A stretch of DNA of 7,828 bases from an uncultured Bacteroidales bacterium (lineage in GTDB: Bacteria; Bacteroidota; Bacteroidia; Bacteroidales; Muribaculaceae). Shown one piece after another: positions 1-6,823 of this stretch. The DNA lies in assembly GCA_900554715.1 (NCBI GenBank), contig USIN01000071.1, positions 1-7,828 on the forward strand, written 5' to 3'. The translations under genes were made by a program, and so were the position numbers. The first letter of the stretch is position 1; every line of letters starts with the position of its first letter. The notes beneath the pieces are model-generated. The model saw only the letters and a program-made list of their open reading frames with translations, had not been told where the DNA came from and did no database searches.

Positions 1-339
1 ATGAAAATCACAGGCGAGATCACCGTTCCCGTCAACCCCAATGCTGCCGAAGGTCAGGTCTTTGAGAAATCGCGCATGCGTTGCTTCATGGGCGAGCAGC
101 AGATGAACATCTCGCTCAGCAAAGGCACATATCTCGGCAGCGAGACCATCGAGACCGAAGCCGGCAAATTTGATTGTGTCAAGCTGTCATACCAGATGAA
201 GACAGCCGTTGTCGGCGCCCCGCAGATACAGTATATAACAGCCTGGTATGCGCCCGGCATCGGAGCCGTAAAGACCGTCAGCGGCAACAAGAAAGACGCC
301 GAAGACGAGCAGCAGGTCATAGTCTCTGTAGGCAAATAA
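1..339 (+). CDS. TapB/DUF3108-like protein, C-terminal part (5' end outside window)
   Basis: The last 112 residues of a probable secreted or periplasmic protein of the TapB/DUF3108-like group, whose molecular function is not established. The recognisable pattern is an 'E-T-x-A-G-K-F-D-C' turn at residues 51-59 of the visible part, followed by 'ITAWYAPGIGAVKT' at residues 79-92. This matches the family's usual 'TPAGTFDC ... WYAPGVGLVKT' ending. Family members are roughly twice this length and start with a signal peptide; none is visible here. The ATG at position 1 is therefore probably an internal methionine at the window edge rather than the true start. The frame ends with TAA. The gene converges on the PagL-like gene across a 385-nt gap. 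The family call rests on motif memory and is moderately sure; that the frame is coding is more certain. Confidence 0.62.
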   Translation: MKITGEITVPVNPNAAEGQVFEKSRMRCFMGEQQMNISLSKGTYLGSETIETEAGKFDCVKLSYQMKTAVVGAPQIQYITAWYAPGIGAVKTVSGNKKDAEDEQQVIVSVGK

Positions 340-363
340 GCCTTGTCACCCAATCGTATACCC

Positions 364-392
364 GCGCCCGGAGTGCTCCGCACCCCGGGCGC
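364..392. terminator. Strong GC-rich hairpin after the TapB-like gene, possible terminator
   Basis: GCGCCCGG (364-371) pairs perfectly with CCGGGCGC (385-392). Inside, GTGC (373-376) pairs with GCAC (380-383) around a TCC loop, with one A/C mismatch between the two stems. It begins 25 nt after the TAA of the TapB-like gene, which is where a terminator would lie. No U-run follows on either strand, so it is not a canonical intrinsic terminator. It may instead protect the 3' end of the transcript. Confidence 0.4.
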
Positions 393-517
393 CGTGTATA
401 AAGACCTCTGGCGCCCCATCCGTCACTTGAAAAAGAACAAAAGGGCAGAAGCTTTTTAAAGCTCTATAGTGGAAGAAATTCTGTGTTTTTCAAACGCAAA
501 TGCCTTTTCATCCCTTA

Positions 518-612
518 CCGCGCAGGCCGGAGCTTGCAGCTCCTCGGCCTACGCGGCTATCAGTAAAATCATCGCCTTGCAGGCGATATGGACCAAGGAC
601 TTCAGCCCTTGG
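518..612. repeat. Cluster of three hairpins, REP/BIME-like
   Basis: Three stem-loops lie within 95 nt. The first (518-556) pairs CCGCG with CGCGG, then after one mismatch AGGCC with GGCCT, then after a 2-nt bulge GGAGCT with AGCTCC around a TGC loop, about 16 pairs in all. The second (571-587) is ATCGCCT-TGC-AGGCGAT, seven perfect pairs with the same TGC loop. The third (593-612) pairs CCAAGG with CCTTGG around an 8-nt loop. The shared CTTGCAG apex suggests related units, as in interspersed palindromic repeats, rather than chance. No U-run follows on either strand. No transposase is in the window, and whether copies exist elsewhere in the genome cannot be seen. Confidence 0.5.
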
Positions 613-724
613 AGGCTAATTGATTGGCTGCGAGGGTTGAAGCCGTCGCTCCATACGCCTTGGCTTCCTTTGCCGATGGGAAGTTCAACTGCGCCGGAAT
701 TGACGGGCTTTTGTGGAGATATCA

Positions 725-1909
725 TCAATGTCGGCTGTTGAAACGGTAGCCGAGGCCGAGCATAAGGTTGTTGGGGCTTTTGAAGTCATGGAGCTGATAA
801 CCTACATTGAGGAATAAATCACCCATGACATAGGCTTTGAGATTGAGTGTCTGATAAAAATGTCGCGAATCAGAGGGACCGAGCACGTTGCGGCCAAAGC
901 CGACAGCAACCGAAAATACGGGCATGACAAATTCAGCCCGGGCCGACAGTCCGGCGCTCACGCTCTTCATAAACGGCGGACGATAGAACAGCGGCGCCGA
1001 ATCGGGCGATCCGTCGACTTTATATTTTTTGAGTCCCGAGCTTTCGTCATACTGCACGTCGAGTGACAGACCTGCGCGGAACAGCCGGCAGACATCATAC
1101 ATCGGGGCAAAACTTATGCCAGCGACCCCAAATTTACCCGGCAGCAGGCTTTTTTCGTCACCGCTCTCGAATATACGGCGCCGCCAAGCTCCATAAAGCA
1201 ACAGGTCATAGCTTATGCCGCGGCGGAAGTCAGGCAGCGGTTCAAGGTCATATTCACGACCACAGGCATCAGGGGTATATACTACTCCGAATCTGACCCC
1301 TATGGTATTGACGCCGGAGTTAGGCTGACTGGTGTTGCCGTTTGAAAAGTGTGAGCCATCGGCTACGGCCACAAGCGACAGGTCGGGCCTGAGCCTGTAG
1401 TCAAGTCGCAGACCGAGATTTATGTATGCGTTTGTATGCGAACCCACTATGTTCTGCGCATCGGTCAGCTCATTATTCTTTTTCCAGCCGAACGAGGCAC
1501 CGAACTGCCATTCGTAGCCAAGTGACAGCTTCGGGCTTATATGCCAGAACGGCGCGCCCTGATAGACATAGGCTGACACAGGCACGCCGAGCATATTGCC
1601 GGGGTTGAATGTATTGACGCCCAGGCCTATGCCCTGATATGAGCCGGGGAGCCAGCGGCCTCTGACTGTCGCCGGCGCGAAGCTGAAGCCATATTTTAGA
1701 TGCAGGGTAGACGAGACGGTTATGCGTTTGCCGTCAAGGTTATCGCCTTTGAAAAAGCTGCTTGTCGGAGGTATGCCGGCGACACCGGCTTCTACAGCAA
1801 AGCGGTTGATGATTTTGGTAGAGTCGCAGTTGTCAGAGGCGGCGGCAGTATTGATAGACGCGAGCGTAAGGGTCAACGCTGTGAGTTTTACTAACAATTT
1901 GAGGCTCAT
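725..1909 (-). CDS. PagL-like acyloxyacyl hydrolase (lipid A deacylase family), outer-membrane beta-barrel
   Basis: A 394-residue outer-membrane protein. Residues 1-24 form a signal peptide with a probable cleavage after TAAA. The first half (about 34-213) has alternating beta-strand pattern and ends in H187-F-S189-N190 followed by P196-N197-S-G199. This corresponds to the conserved 'H-x-S-N ... P-N-x-G' of PagL enzymes, where His and Ser are catalytic and remove the 3-O acyl chain from lipid A. PagL itself is under 200 residues, so the second half (about 229-394) is an extra barrel-like region ending in 'MLGLGYRF'. Longer forms of this kind are usual in Bacteroidetes, from memory. The start ATG overlaps the lipoprotein stop by ATGA and has AAGGAGG 7 nt upstream. 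The fold is well supported; activity on lipid A is inferred from the motif. Confidence 0.78.
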   Translation of the reverse strand: MSLKLLVKLTALTLTLASINTAAASDNCDSTKIINRFAVEAGVAGIPPTSSFFKGDNLDGKRITVSSTLHLKYGFSFAPATVRGRWLPGSYQGIGLGVNTFNPGNMLGVPVSAYVYQGAPFWHISPKLSLGYEWQFGASFGWKKNNELTDAQNIVGSHTNAYINLGLRLDYRLRPDLSLVAVADGSHFSNGNTSQPNSGVNTIGVRFGVVYTPDACGREYDLEPLPDFRRGISYDLLLYGAWRRRIFESGDEKSLLPGKFGVAGISFAPMYDVCRLFRAGLSLDVQYDESSGLKKYKVDGSPDSAPLFYRPPFMKSVSAGLSARAEFVMPVFSVAVGFGRNVLGPSDSRHFYQTLNLKAYVMGDLFLNVGYQLHDFKSPNNLMLGLGYRFNSRH

Positions 1910-2853
1910 AGTTTTTCCTCCTTTATGTCTTCTTTATAATCGCGGGCTACAGAAGAGTGGACGATGCCCTCGAATCTTGTGAAGCGGCCGTTTTCGTTTA
2001 CCACCTCTGCGACGAAGGGTACGGTCAAGGTCGTGTAGCTGACTTCTACAGTTATAATCAGACGGCTCATCGGCGGCACAACGGCATGGATTTCGCCGCT
2101 AAGGTCGCTGTCGGCGGTCTGAATCTCAGAGTTGACAAACATGGCGCCACGGCCATACAGCCCGACAACGCCGGCGGCGTTGAGTGTCGGCACCGGAGCG
2201 ACATCTGGTAATTCAGACTCGAGCATCGCGGCGTAATCGGCGTCAAATGTAAACCTGAAATAGTCGGGAATGTATGACGACAGTACGAAAGATATTGGCA
2301 TCTCTTGGTCAGAGCGGTTGTTGACGACAGGCAACTTTATCTGTCGCGAAGCCGGTTCACGTGTGACGGCGCCGAAATCGTATTTGATATCGGTGAGGCG
2401 ATAGCGTGGCCCGGGCTCGACGACGAAGTAAGCCTTGCGTTGGTTTTTGCCGTAGTCAAAGGTCAGCTCGACCGTGAAATTATGGTCGTAGGCGTTGTTG
2501 TCAGCGTAGGCGCTGACGATGCCCTGGCGGTCAAATGAGACACAGACAGAGACAAAATCGTTGACCATAGCCAGCTGACAAGGCCCGGTGACATCGTAAC
2601 TGCCTGCAGTCGTCTCGGCTATCAGCTTACCGTCAGGAGCATAGACAGATATAGGACAGTCGCCGTCGTGTGACAGTGTTATGCCTTTGAGGTTCTTTGT
2701 CGAATAGCCCATATCGACTGACGAGCCGTTGCTGTCGAGCATGACGACAGTGTCGTCGCCGATGCTGTCGGGACGGTCGACAAAAACATCATCATTGCAG
2801 GAGACAAGCGCCAGAAAGAGGATAAGCGTGATTGCAGATTTCAATAAATTCAT
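1906..2853 (-). CDS. Outer-membrane lipoprotein of unknown function, coupled to the PagL-like barrel
   Basis: A 315-residue lipoprotein. The ATG at 2853 gives 'MNLLKSAIT...', a hydrophobic stretch and the lipobox L16-V17-S18-C19, so the mature protein starts at Cys19. The frame could extend to a TTG at 2859, but that adds only two residues and the ATG is favoured. Cys19 is followed by N-D-D, an acidic pattern reminiscent of the export signal that sends Bacteroidetes lipoproteins to the cell surface; surface exposure is inferred. The rest is beta-rich, consistent with two or more immunoglobulin-like sandwich domains, and ends in a charged tail (KEDIKEEK). I recognise no named domain. Its last four bases are shared with the start of the PagL-like gene, which implies co-translation and perhaps a physical partnership. 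A TATCTTTG promoter lies just upstream. Confidence 0.75.
   Translation of the reverse strand: MNLLKSAITLILFLALVSCNDDVFVDRPDSIGDDTVVMLDSNGSSVDMGYSTKNLKGITLSHDGDCPISVYAPDGKLIAETTAGSYDVTGPCQLAMVNDFVSVCVSFDRQGIVSAYADNNAYDHNFTVELTFDYGKNQRKAYFVVEPGPRYRLTDIKYDFGAVTREPASRQIKLPVVNNRSDQEMPISFVLSSYIPDYFRFTFDADYAAMLESELPDVAPVPTLNAAGVVGLYGRGAMFVNSEIQTADSDLSGEIHAVVPPMSRLIITVEVSYTTLTVPFVAEVVNENGRFTRFEGIVHSSVARDYKEDIKEEKL
1917..1923 (-). promoter_or_regulatory. Shine-Dalgarno AAGGAGG for the PagL-like gene
   Basis: On the minus strand AAGGAGG stands 7 nt before the ATG at 1909, inside the last codons of the lipoprotein gene. Bacteroidetes genes usually lack such sites, so a full-strength one at an ATGA overlap fits translational re-initiation and supports the chosen start. 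The codons for Lys-Glu-Glu contribute part of the match, so chance cannot be excluded. Confidence 0.55.
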
Positions 2854-2879
2854 AGACAAAACGATTGTTTTTTCAACCG

Positions 2880-2887
2880 CAAAGATA
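2880..2887 (-). promoter_or_regulatory. Bacteroidetes -7 promoter box for the lipoprotein operon
   Basis: The minus strand reads TATCTTTG, a perfect TAnnTTTG, ending 26 nt before the lipoprotein ATG at 2853. The expected -33 region falls at the end of priA and shows no good TTTG. The box gives the lipoprotein/barrel pair its own promoter, independent of priA. Confidence 0.6.
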
Positions 2888-2912
2888 GTAAAAAATCTGA
2901 CATGACGATTAA

Positions 2913-5384
2913 CTACGCCGGGTCGACGTCGTAGTAGAGTCTGAGGCCGCGGGTAAGAGGCGACGAGGCGGTCTCGATGTAGAGGTTGCGGAGGATTTCC
3001 TTGACTTTTGTCATCGAAGCCTCGACTTCGATTTTCAGCATTATCTTGCGGATATACATCAGCTTGACTCGGGCGACCATAGGTTCTTGCGGCCCGCTGA
3101 CACGATTGCCGAAGAGTTCGCGCAGACGCGCGGCATAGATATTGGCCAGCCGCGTTGCTTCGGCTGAGTCTTTATGCTTGATATATATATCGATTATACG
3201 CGTAAACGGCGGATAGTTGAAGGCACGGCGCTCGTCGACCTCGGTTTTGTAGAACGACAGATAATCGTGAGCGGCTGCGAGAGCAAAGACGGGATTGTCG
3301 GGATTGCGTGTCTCGATGAGCACACGGCCCTGTGTGTCACGCCTGCGCCCTGCCCTGCCCGACACCTGCGATATGAGATTGAATGCACGCTCGGTCGAAT
3401 GAAAGTCGGGATAAGCGGCCAGACGGTCGGCGCCAGAGACTATGACAAGGCCGACATCACCGAAATCGAGGCCTTTGGTGACCATCTGTGTGCCGACGAG
3501 TATATCGGCCTTATGGGCGGAAAAGTCTGCGACGAGGTCGGCATAAGCGTTCTTGTTGCGCGTCGTATCGAGATCCATGCGGATGATGCGGCGGTCGGGA
3601 AACGAGGCTGTTATCTCGTCTTCGACACGCTCGGTGCCGTAACCTACCACTTCGAGTGTCGGCTCGTGGCACGAGGGACAGACTTTCATCATCGGATAGA
3701 CTGTGCCGCAATAATGACAGACGAGTTCTTCGGGACGGCGGTGATATGTCAGCGACACATCACAGAAATCGCATTTTGGCACGAAACCGCACATCTTGCA
3801 GCGCGCGACAGGCGAATAGCCGCGGCGGTTGAGGAAAAATATCACCTGACGACCTTCGTTGAGGTTCTTGCGCGCCTCGGCGAGAGTGCGGTCGGCGAAA
3901 GCGCCTGTCATGCGCCCGGCCTGCCGCTCGCGGTTGAGGTCGACAATCTCGACCTCGGGCAAAGTGGCGCCGCTGAAGCGCTCGGTCAGCGTCACGAGCC
4001 CATATTTGCCGCTCACTGCCTTGTAATATGTCTCGACAGAGGGCGTTGCACTACCAAGGAGAACTTTCGCGCCATGCATTGTGGCAAGCACGATGGCGGC
4101 ATCGCGACCGTTATAGCGCGGTGCCGGGTCGGCCTGCTTGTAGCTTGGATCATGCTCTTCGTCGACAATGACGAGGCCGAGATTGCCGAAAGGCAGAAAA
4201 ACAGCCGAGCGGGCTCCTATGACAACACAGGGGTCGTCGCTGTTGAGCAGCCGCAGCCACACCTCGACACGCTCGGCGTCGGAGAATTTAGAGTGATAGA
4301 TGACAACTTTATCGCCGAAGACCCGCTGCAGCCGTCGGGTGAGCTGGGTCGTCAGCGCGATTTCTGGTACAAGGAAAAGCGCCCGGTCGCCGCGACGCAA
4401 TATGCGGTCGATGAGAGTGATATATATCTCGGTCTTGCCACTCGAGGTGACGCCGTGGAGCAGCGTGACCTGATGGTCGATGAAGGCTTTGTCAATCTCT
4501 TCATAAGCCCGTTTCTGCGCGTCAGACAACTCCGGCAGAGTGCTGACTGTCGGCCCGTTATAGGTAAATCGCGATATTTCCTTGTCATAAAGGCGCACAA
4601 GACCTTTCTTCTGCAGTTCCTTGATGATGGGTCCGGTGACAGCGGCGCGCTCTTCGAGAGCCTTGCGCGTCACTTCACGGGCCTGCGAGCCGTCGGGCTT
4701 CATTCCGCCGAGACTTATCAGCGCCATGAGAGCACGCTCCTGGGCTTTCGCGCCTTTGACCCGCGCAAAAAGATCATCGGGACTCTCACCATCGTTGACG
4801 ACGAGGGCCACATAGCTCTCTTTCCTGGCTTTAAAGCGCTCGACGAGTTTCTCTTTTATGACGACAAGCTGTTTGCCGAGCAGGCGGGCAATCACCGGTT
4901 CGGGATTCGAGAAGCCGTCGACGGACGAAATCTCACGTGGCGACATCACTCCGCCTTTCGATGCCAACAGTTCTATAAGGGTGCTCTCGCGCCGGTCGAG
5001 GTCGAAAACGTCATCGGCCACGGCCTCGCGGTTCAGCTCAATCTGAGTCTCACTCTCTATCTTAAGACCGGCAGGAAGCGCGGCCGCATACACTTCACCG
5101 AGCGAGCACAGATAATAACCGGCAAGCCAGCGCCAGAACTTGACCTGTGGATGGCGCACTATAGGACGCGGATCGACGACCATGACCACATCTTTCATGG
5201 CATAGTCTGTGTTGACCGGGCCGACAGGACTGAGGCTGTCGACAACACCGGTATAATAACGGCGCGGACCGAAAGGCACAATGACTCTCGAACCGTTGCG
5301 GATATCGGCGGCAAGTGCGTCAGGGACTCGATATGTAAACGTTGTGTCGAGCGGACGCGGTATGATGACCTCGGCGTAAAGCAT
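2913..5384 (-). CDS. priA: Primosomal protein N' (replication restart helicase PriA)
   Basis: The 3'-5' helicase that recognises stalled or repaired forks and starts replisome reloading in the cytoplasm. It has 823 residues from the ATG at 5384, longer than E. coli PriA (732). In order: the N-terminal DNA-binding domain beginning 'MLYAEVIIPRPLDTTFTYRV'; a winged-helix-like linker region; Walker A GVTSSGKT at 311-318; DEEH at 408-411; GSATP at 444-448; eight zinc-binding cysteines at 529, 532, 538, 541, 556, 559, 569 and 572; 'GTQMVTKGLDFG' at 631-642; 'QVSGRAGRR' at 673-681; and the C-terminal domain with 'NYPPF'. All key motifs are intact. The frame can be extended to a TTG at 5420, but that TTG is part of the -33 promoter box, so the ATG is preferred. 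A 59-nt gap separates it from the lipoprotein gene, which has its own promoter. Confidence 0.98.
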   Translation of the reverse strand: MLYAEVIIPRPLDTTFTYRVPDALAADIRNGSRVIVPFGPRRYYTGVVDSLSPVGPVNTDYAMKDVVMVVDPRPIVRHPQVKFWRWLAGYYLCSLGEVYAAALPAGLKIESETQIELNREAVADDVFDLDRRESTLIELLASKGGVMSPREISSVDGFSNPEPVIARLLGKQLVVIKEKLVERFKARKESYVALVVNDGESPDDLFARVKGAKAQERALMALISLGGMKPDGSQAREVTRKALEERAAVTGPIIKELQKKGLVRLYDKEISRFTYNGPTVSTLPELSDAQKRAYEEIDKAFIDHQVTLLHGVTSSGKTEIYITLIDRILRRGDRALFLVPEIALTTQLTRRLQRVFGDKVVIYHSKFSDAERVEVWLRLLNSDDPCVVIGARSAVFLPFGNLGLVIVDEEHDPSYKQADPAPRYNGRDAAIVLATMHGAKVLLGSATPSVETYYKAVSGKYGLVTLTERFSGATLPEVEIVDLNRERQAGRMTGAFADRTLAEARKNLNEGRQVIFFLNRRGYSPVARCKMCGFVPKCDFCDVSLTYHRRPEELVCHYCGTVYPMMKVCPSCHEPTLEVVGYGTERVEDEITASFPDRRIIRMDLDTTRNKNAYADLVADFSAHKADILVGTQMVTKGLDFGDVGLVIVSGADRLAAYPDFHSTERAFNLISQVSGRAGRRRDTQGRVLIETRNPDNPVFALAAAHDYLSFYKTEVDERRAFNYPPFTRIIDIYIKHKDSAEATRLANIYAARLRELFGNRVSGPQEPMVARVKLMYIRKIMLKIEVEASMTKVKEILRNLYIETASSPLTRGLRLYYDVDPA

Positions 5385-5388
5385 TATA

Positions 5389-5421
5389 CAAAGATATGAA
5401 TAAGTAAGGGGTAAAAGCAAA
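5389..5421 (-). promoter_or_regulatory. priA promoter, TTTG-N21-TATCTTTG, abutting the start codon
   Basis: On the minus strand TTTG (5418-5421) is followed after 21 nt by TATCTTTG (5389-5396), a full match to the Bacteroidetes -33/-7 consensus. Only four bases separate the -7 box from the ATG at 5384, so transcription should begin at or within a few bases of the start codon. Confidence 0.75.
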
Positions 5422-5434
5422 TTAAAATGCTTTT
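5413..5434. repeat. Inverted repeat between fic and priA, weak terminator candidate
   Basis: AAAAGCA (5413-5419) pairs with TGCTTTT (5428-5434) around an 8-nt AT-rich loop. It lies about 37 nt downstream of the fic stop and ends in a T-run on both strands, so it could weakly terminate fic transcription. It also overlaps the priA -33 box. A short CCGA-CACG-TCGG hairpin (5445-5456) lies between it and the fic stop. The stem is AT-rich and weak. Confidence 0.25.
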
Positions 5435-5470
5435 TTCGTTGCTACCGACACGTCGGGGATAGTGCCGTTT

Positions 5471-6745
5471 TCAGTCAAGAAGATAGGCAAAATGTTTATA
5501 AGCAAGATCTTGAAGGGTTATCTCACCGTCGTTTAGGCGCTTGGTATCAATAGCGCTTACGCGGTCTCTCAACGGAGTAGAGCCTTTATATATCGCATTT
5601 ATGAACGTATCGACTCCGGCCGATTCCAACTTAATTTCGCTGAAAGGAGATTGGTCCGTGGAATGTTGGCTGTAATTTATTGAGTAAGGTATGTCGCGCA
5701 CTCGGCCTGGAGTAGGAATTAATATGTCTTGTTTCACAAGTGCATCGATATCGCGCAGCGCCGTATCTTTTGATACGCCGGCAATCTTTTCCCAGTTCTT
5801 GGCAGTCAGTTTCGCGTCATAGCCGTCGAGATATTTGTTGAGGACCAATCGCTGACGGTCTGAAATAGATGCCTGTGCGTGAGCATTCCAGAACGCGGCT
5901 TTGCGAAGAACAAGCGAAAGCATTGCATTTGAATCGTCGACGGCAGCAATAATGGCATTGAAATACCATTCGAGCCAACGGGTTATGTCTCCGTTGCCGC
6001 GCTGGGTCTCCTCAAGTACCTTGTAATAGTGGTTCTTGTCTTTTAAGATCTGCCGACTCAGGCTGTAAAAGTGCATGCCGTCGCCGTCGAGTGCAGCCAT
6101 AACCATGTCTGATATCGCACGCCCGATTCGTCCGTTGCCGTCGTCAAAAGGGTGGATACTGACAAACCACAGATGGGCAATAGCTGATTTCAGGATGCCC
6201 GGTTTGTTGTCGCGATTGTTTATCCAGTCGATAAACCGCTTCATTTCAGCAAGAACACGCTCGGGCGACGGCGCGCGGTAATGGATTCGCTCTCTGCCGA
6301 AGATGCCTGAAACAACCGACATCTCTTCCGTGCGGTAAGCACCCACAGTCAAGTCGGTTTTGTTAGGGAACAATGCCTGATGCCAGCCGAAAAGGCGATC
6401 TTCTGTAAGCGCTTGATTCTGATTATGTGTTGCGTCGAGCATCATTTCAACAATACCTTCGACATAATGCGTCGGCGTCTTGCTTTTGGGCAGCGACACA
6501 CCAAACTTGCGGGCAACCGAACTGCGCACCTCGTCAGTGTCGAGCTGCACGCCCTCGATCTCAGAGGATGCTACGACGTCGTTCGTAACGGCTTCGACTG
6601 TCGCAGCTAATTGATTGTCAAAGCCTATCGCTGCCATTCTCCCGGCCAGATAGCCGAGCCGGTGCATGGTTTTTAGCTGCAGCGCGTCTATCGTCTCTGC
6701 ATCCCATCTAAAGTCTGTCCAATTGTCGTATTCGTGTATAAACAT
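5471..6745 (-). CDS. Fic family protein (DUF4172 N-terminus, winged-helix-like C-terminus)
   Basis: A 424-residue probable cytoplasmic Fic enzyme, a family that typically transfers AMP onto hydroxyl groups of target proteins. The first ~85 residues match the DUF4172 N-terminal domain. Within it S60-S-E-I-E64-G65 fits the inhibitory motif (S/T)xxxE(G/N), which blocks the ATP site in class II Fic proteins. The flap region is about 134-160 and the catalytic motif HPFDDGNGRIGR is complete at 198-209. Residues about 295-357 resemble a winged helix ('NWEKIAGVSKDTALRDIDAL'), a DNA-binding candidate. The tail (about 365-424) is not recognised. The ATG at 6745 is preferred to a TTG at 6802, which lies in the -33 promoter box. 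No antitoxin-like small gene is adjacent; inhibition appears built in. The target is unknown. Confidence 0.94.
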   Translation of the reverse strand: MFIHEYDNWTDFRWDAETIDALQLKTMHRLGYLAGRMAAIGFDNQLAATVEAVTNDVVASSEIEGVQLDTDEVRSSVARKFGVSLPKSKTPTHYVEGIVEMMLDATHNQNQALTEDRLFGWHQALFPNKTDLTVGAYRTEEMSVVSGIFGRERIHYRAPSPERVLAEMKRFIDWINNRDNKPGILKSAIAHLWFVSIHPFDDGNGRIGRAISDMVMAALDGDGMHFYSLSRQILKDKNHYYKVLEETQRGNGDITRWLEWYFNAIIAAVDDSNAMLSLVLRKAAFWNAHAQASISDRQRLVLNKYLDGYDAKLTAKNWEKIAGVSKDTALRDIDALVKQDILIPTPGRVRDIPYSINYSQHSTDQSPFSEIKLESAGVDTFINAIYKGSTPLRDRVSAIDTKRLNDGEITLQDLAYKHFAYLLD

Positions 6746-6771
6746 GATGTTTCGCCGTTGTTGATTCACAG

Positions 6772-6803
6772 CAAAGATACAAAAGCGACAAATAACTCGC
6801 AAA
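6772..6803 (-). promoter_or_regulatory. fic promoter, TTTG-N20-TATCTTTG
   Basis: On the minus strand TTTG (6800-6803) and TATCTTTG (6772-6779) are spaced by 20 nt, a full Bacteroidetes consensus, ending 26 nt before the fic ATG at 6745. The -33 box and most of the spacer lie inside the left arm of a palindrome, so binding or cruciform formation there would directly affect this promoter. Confidence 0.75.
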
Positions 6804-6823
6804 TTTTGCGAGTTATTTGTCGC
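6785..6823. promoter_or_regulatory. 39-nt near-perfect palindrome over the fic -33 box: operator and/or terminator
   Basis: The 19-nt arm GCGACAAATAACTCGCAAA (6785-6803) is exactly repeated in inverted form at 6805-6823, with a single T between. Each arm is itself bracketed by GCGA and TCGC, so four such tetramers are evenly arranged. The right arm covers the stop codon of the HD-domain gene and the left arm covers the fic -33 box. On the minus strand the hairpin is followed by TTTT, so it could terminate the HD gene transcript. Its symmetry and its place over the promoter equally suit an operator. Both roles are inferred. Confidence 0.7.

Larger units (their letters stand above)
340..724. 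other. Convergent intergenic gap rich in hairpins, no convincing gene
   Basis: This 385-nt stretch separates two genes that run towards each other. An open frame from a GTG at 469 to 741 crosses it, but it overlaps the end of the PagL-like gene, has no recognisable domain and takes its composition from the hairpins, so I do not call it. The gap holds the hairpin at 364-392, a small inverted repeat AGCTTT-TT-AAAGCT (450-463), and the hairpin cluster at 518-612. From about 613 to 724 I see only a weak GGCT/AGCC pairing (626-629 with 641-644). Confidence 0.6.

Noticed and set aside
54..419. A 121-codon minus-strand frame opposite the TapB-like gene
   Set aside because: It is antisense to a frame with family motifs and shows no domain of its own.
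696..707. GGAATTGACGGG, identical to a universally conserved stretch of 16S rRNA
   Set aside because: The match does not extend on either side, so it is a chance 12-base identity and not an rRNA fragment.
469..741. A 90-codon frame starting at GTG in the convergent gap
   Set aside because: It is built from hairpin sequence, overlaps the end of the PagL-like gene and has no recognisable feature or ribosome binding site.
3181..3190. Short AT dinucleotide run inside priA
   Set aside because: It encodes conserved Ile/Tyr codons in the C-terminal domain and is too short to count as a repeat feature.
3174..5399. A 741-codon open frame on the plus strand opposite priA
   Set aside because: It lies entirely antisense to an intact, motif-complete priA; its sequence has no recognisable domain. 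The long frame is a by-product of priA codon use.
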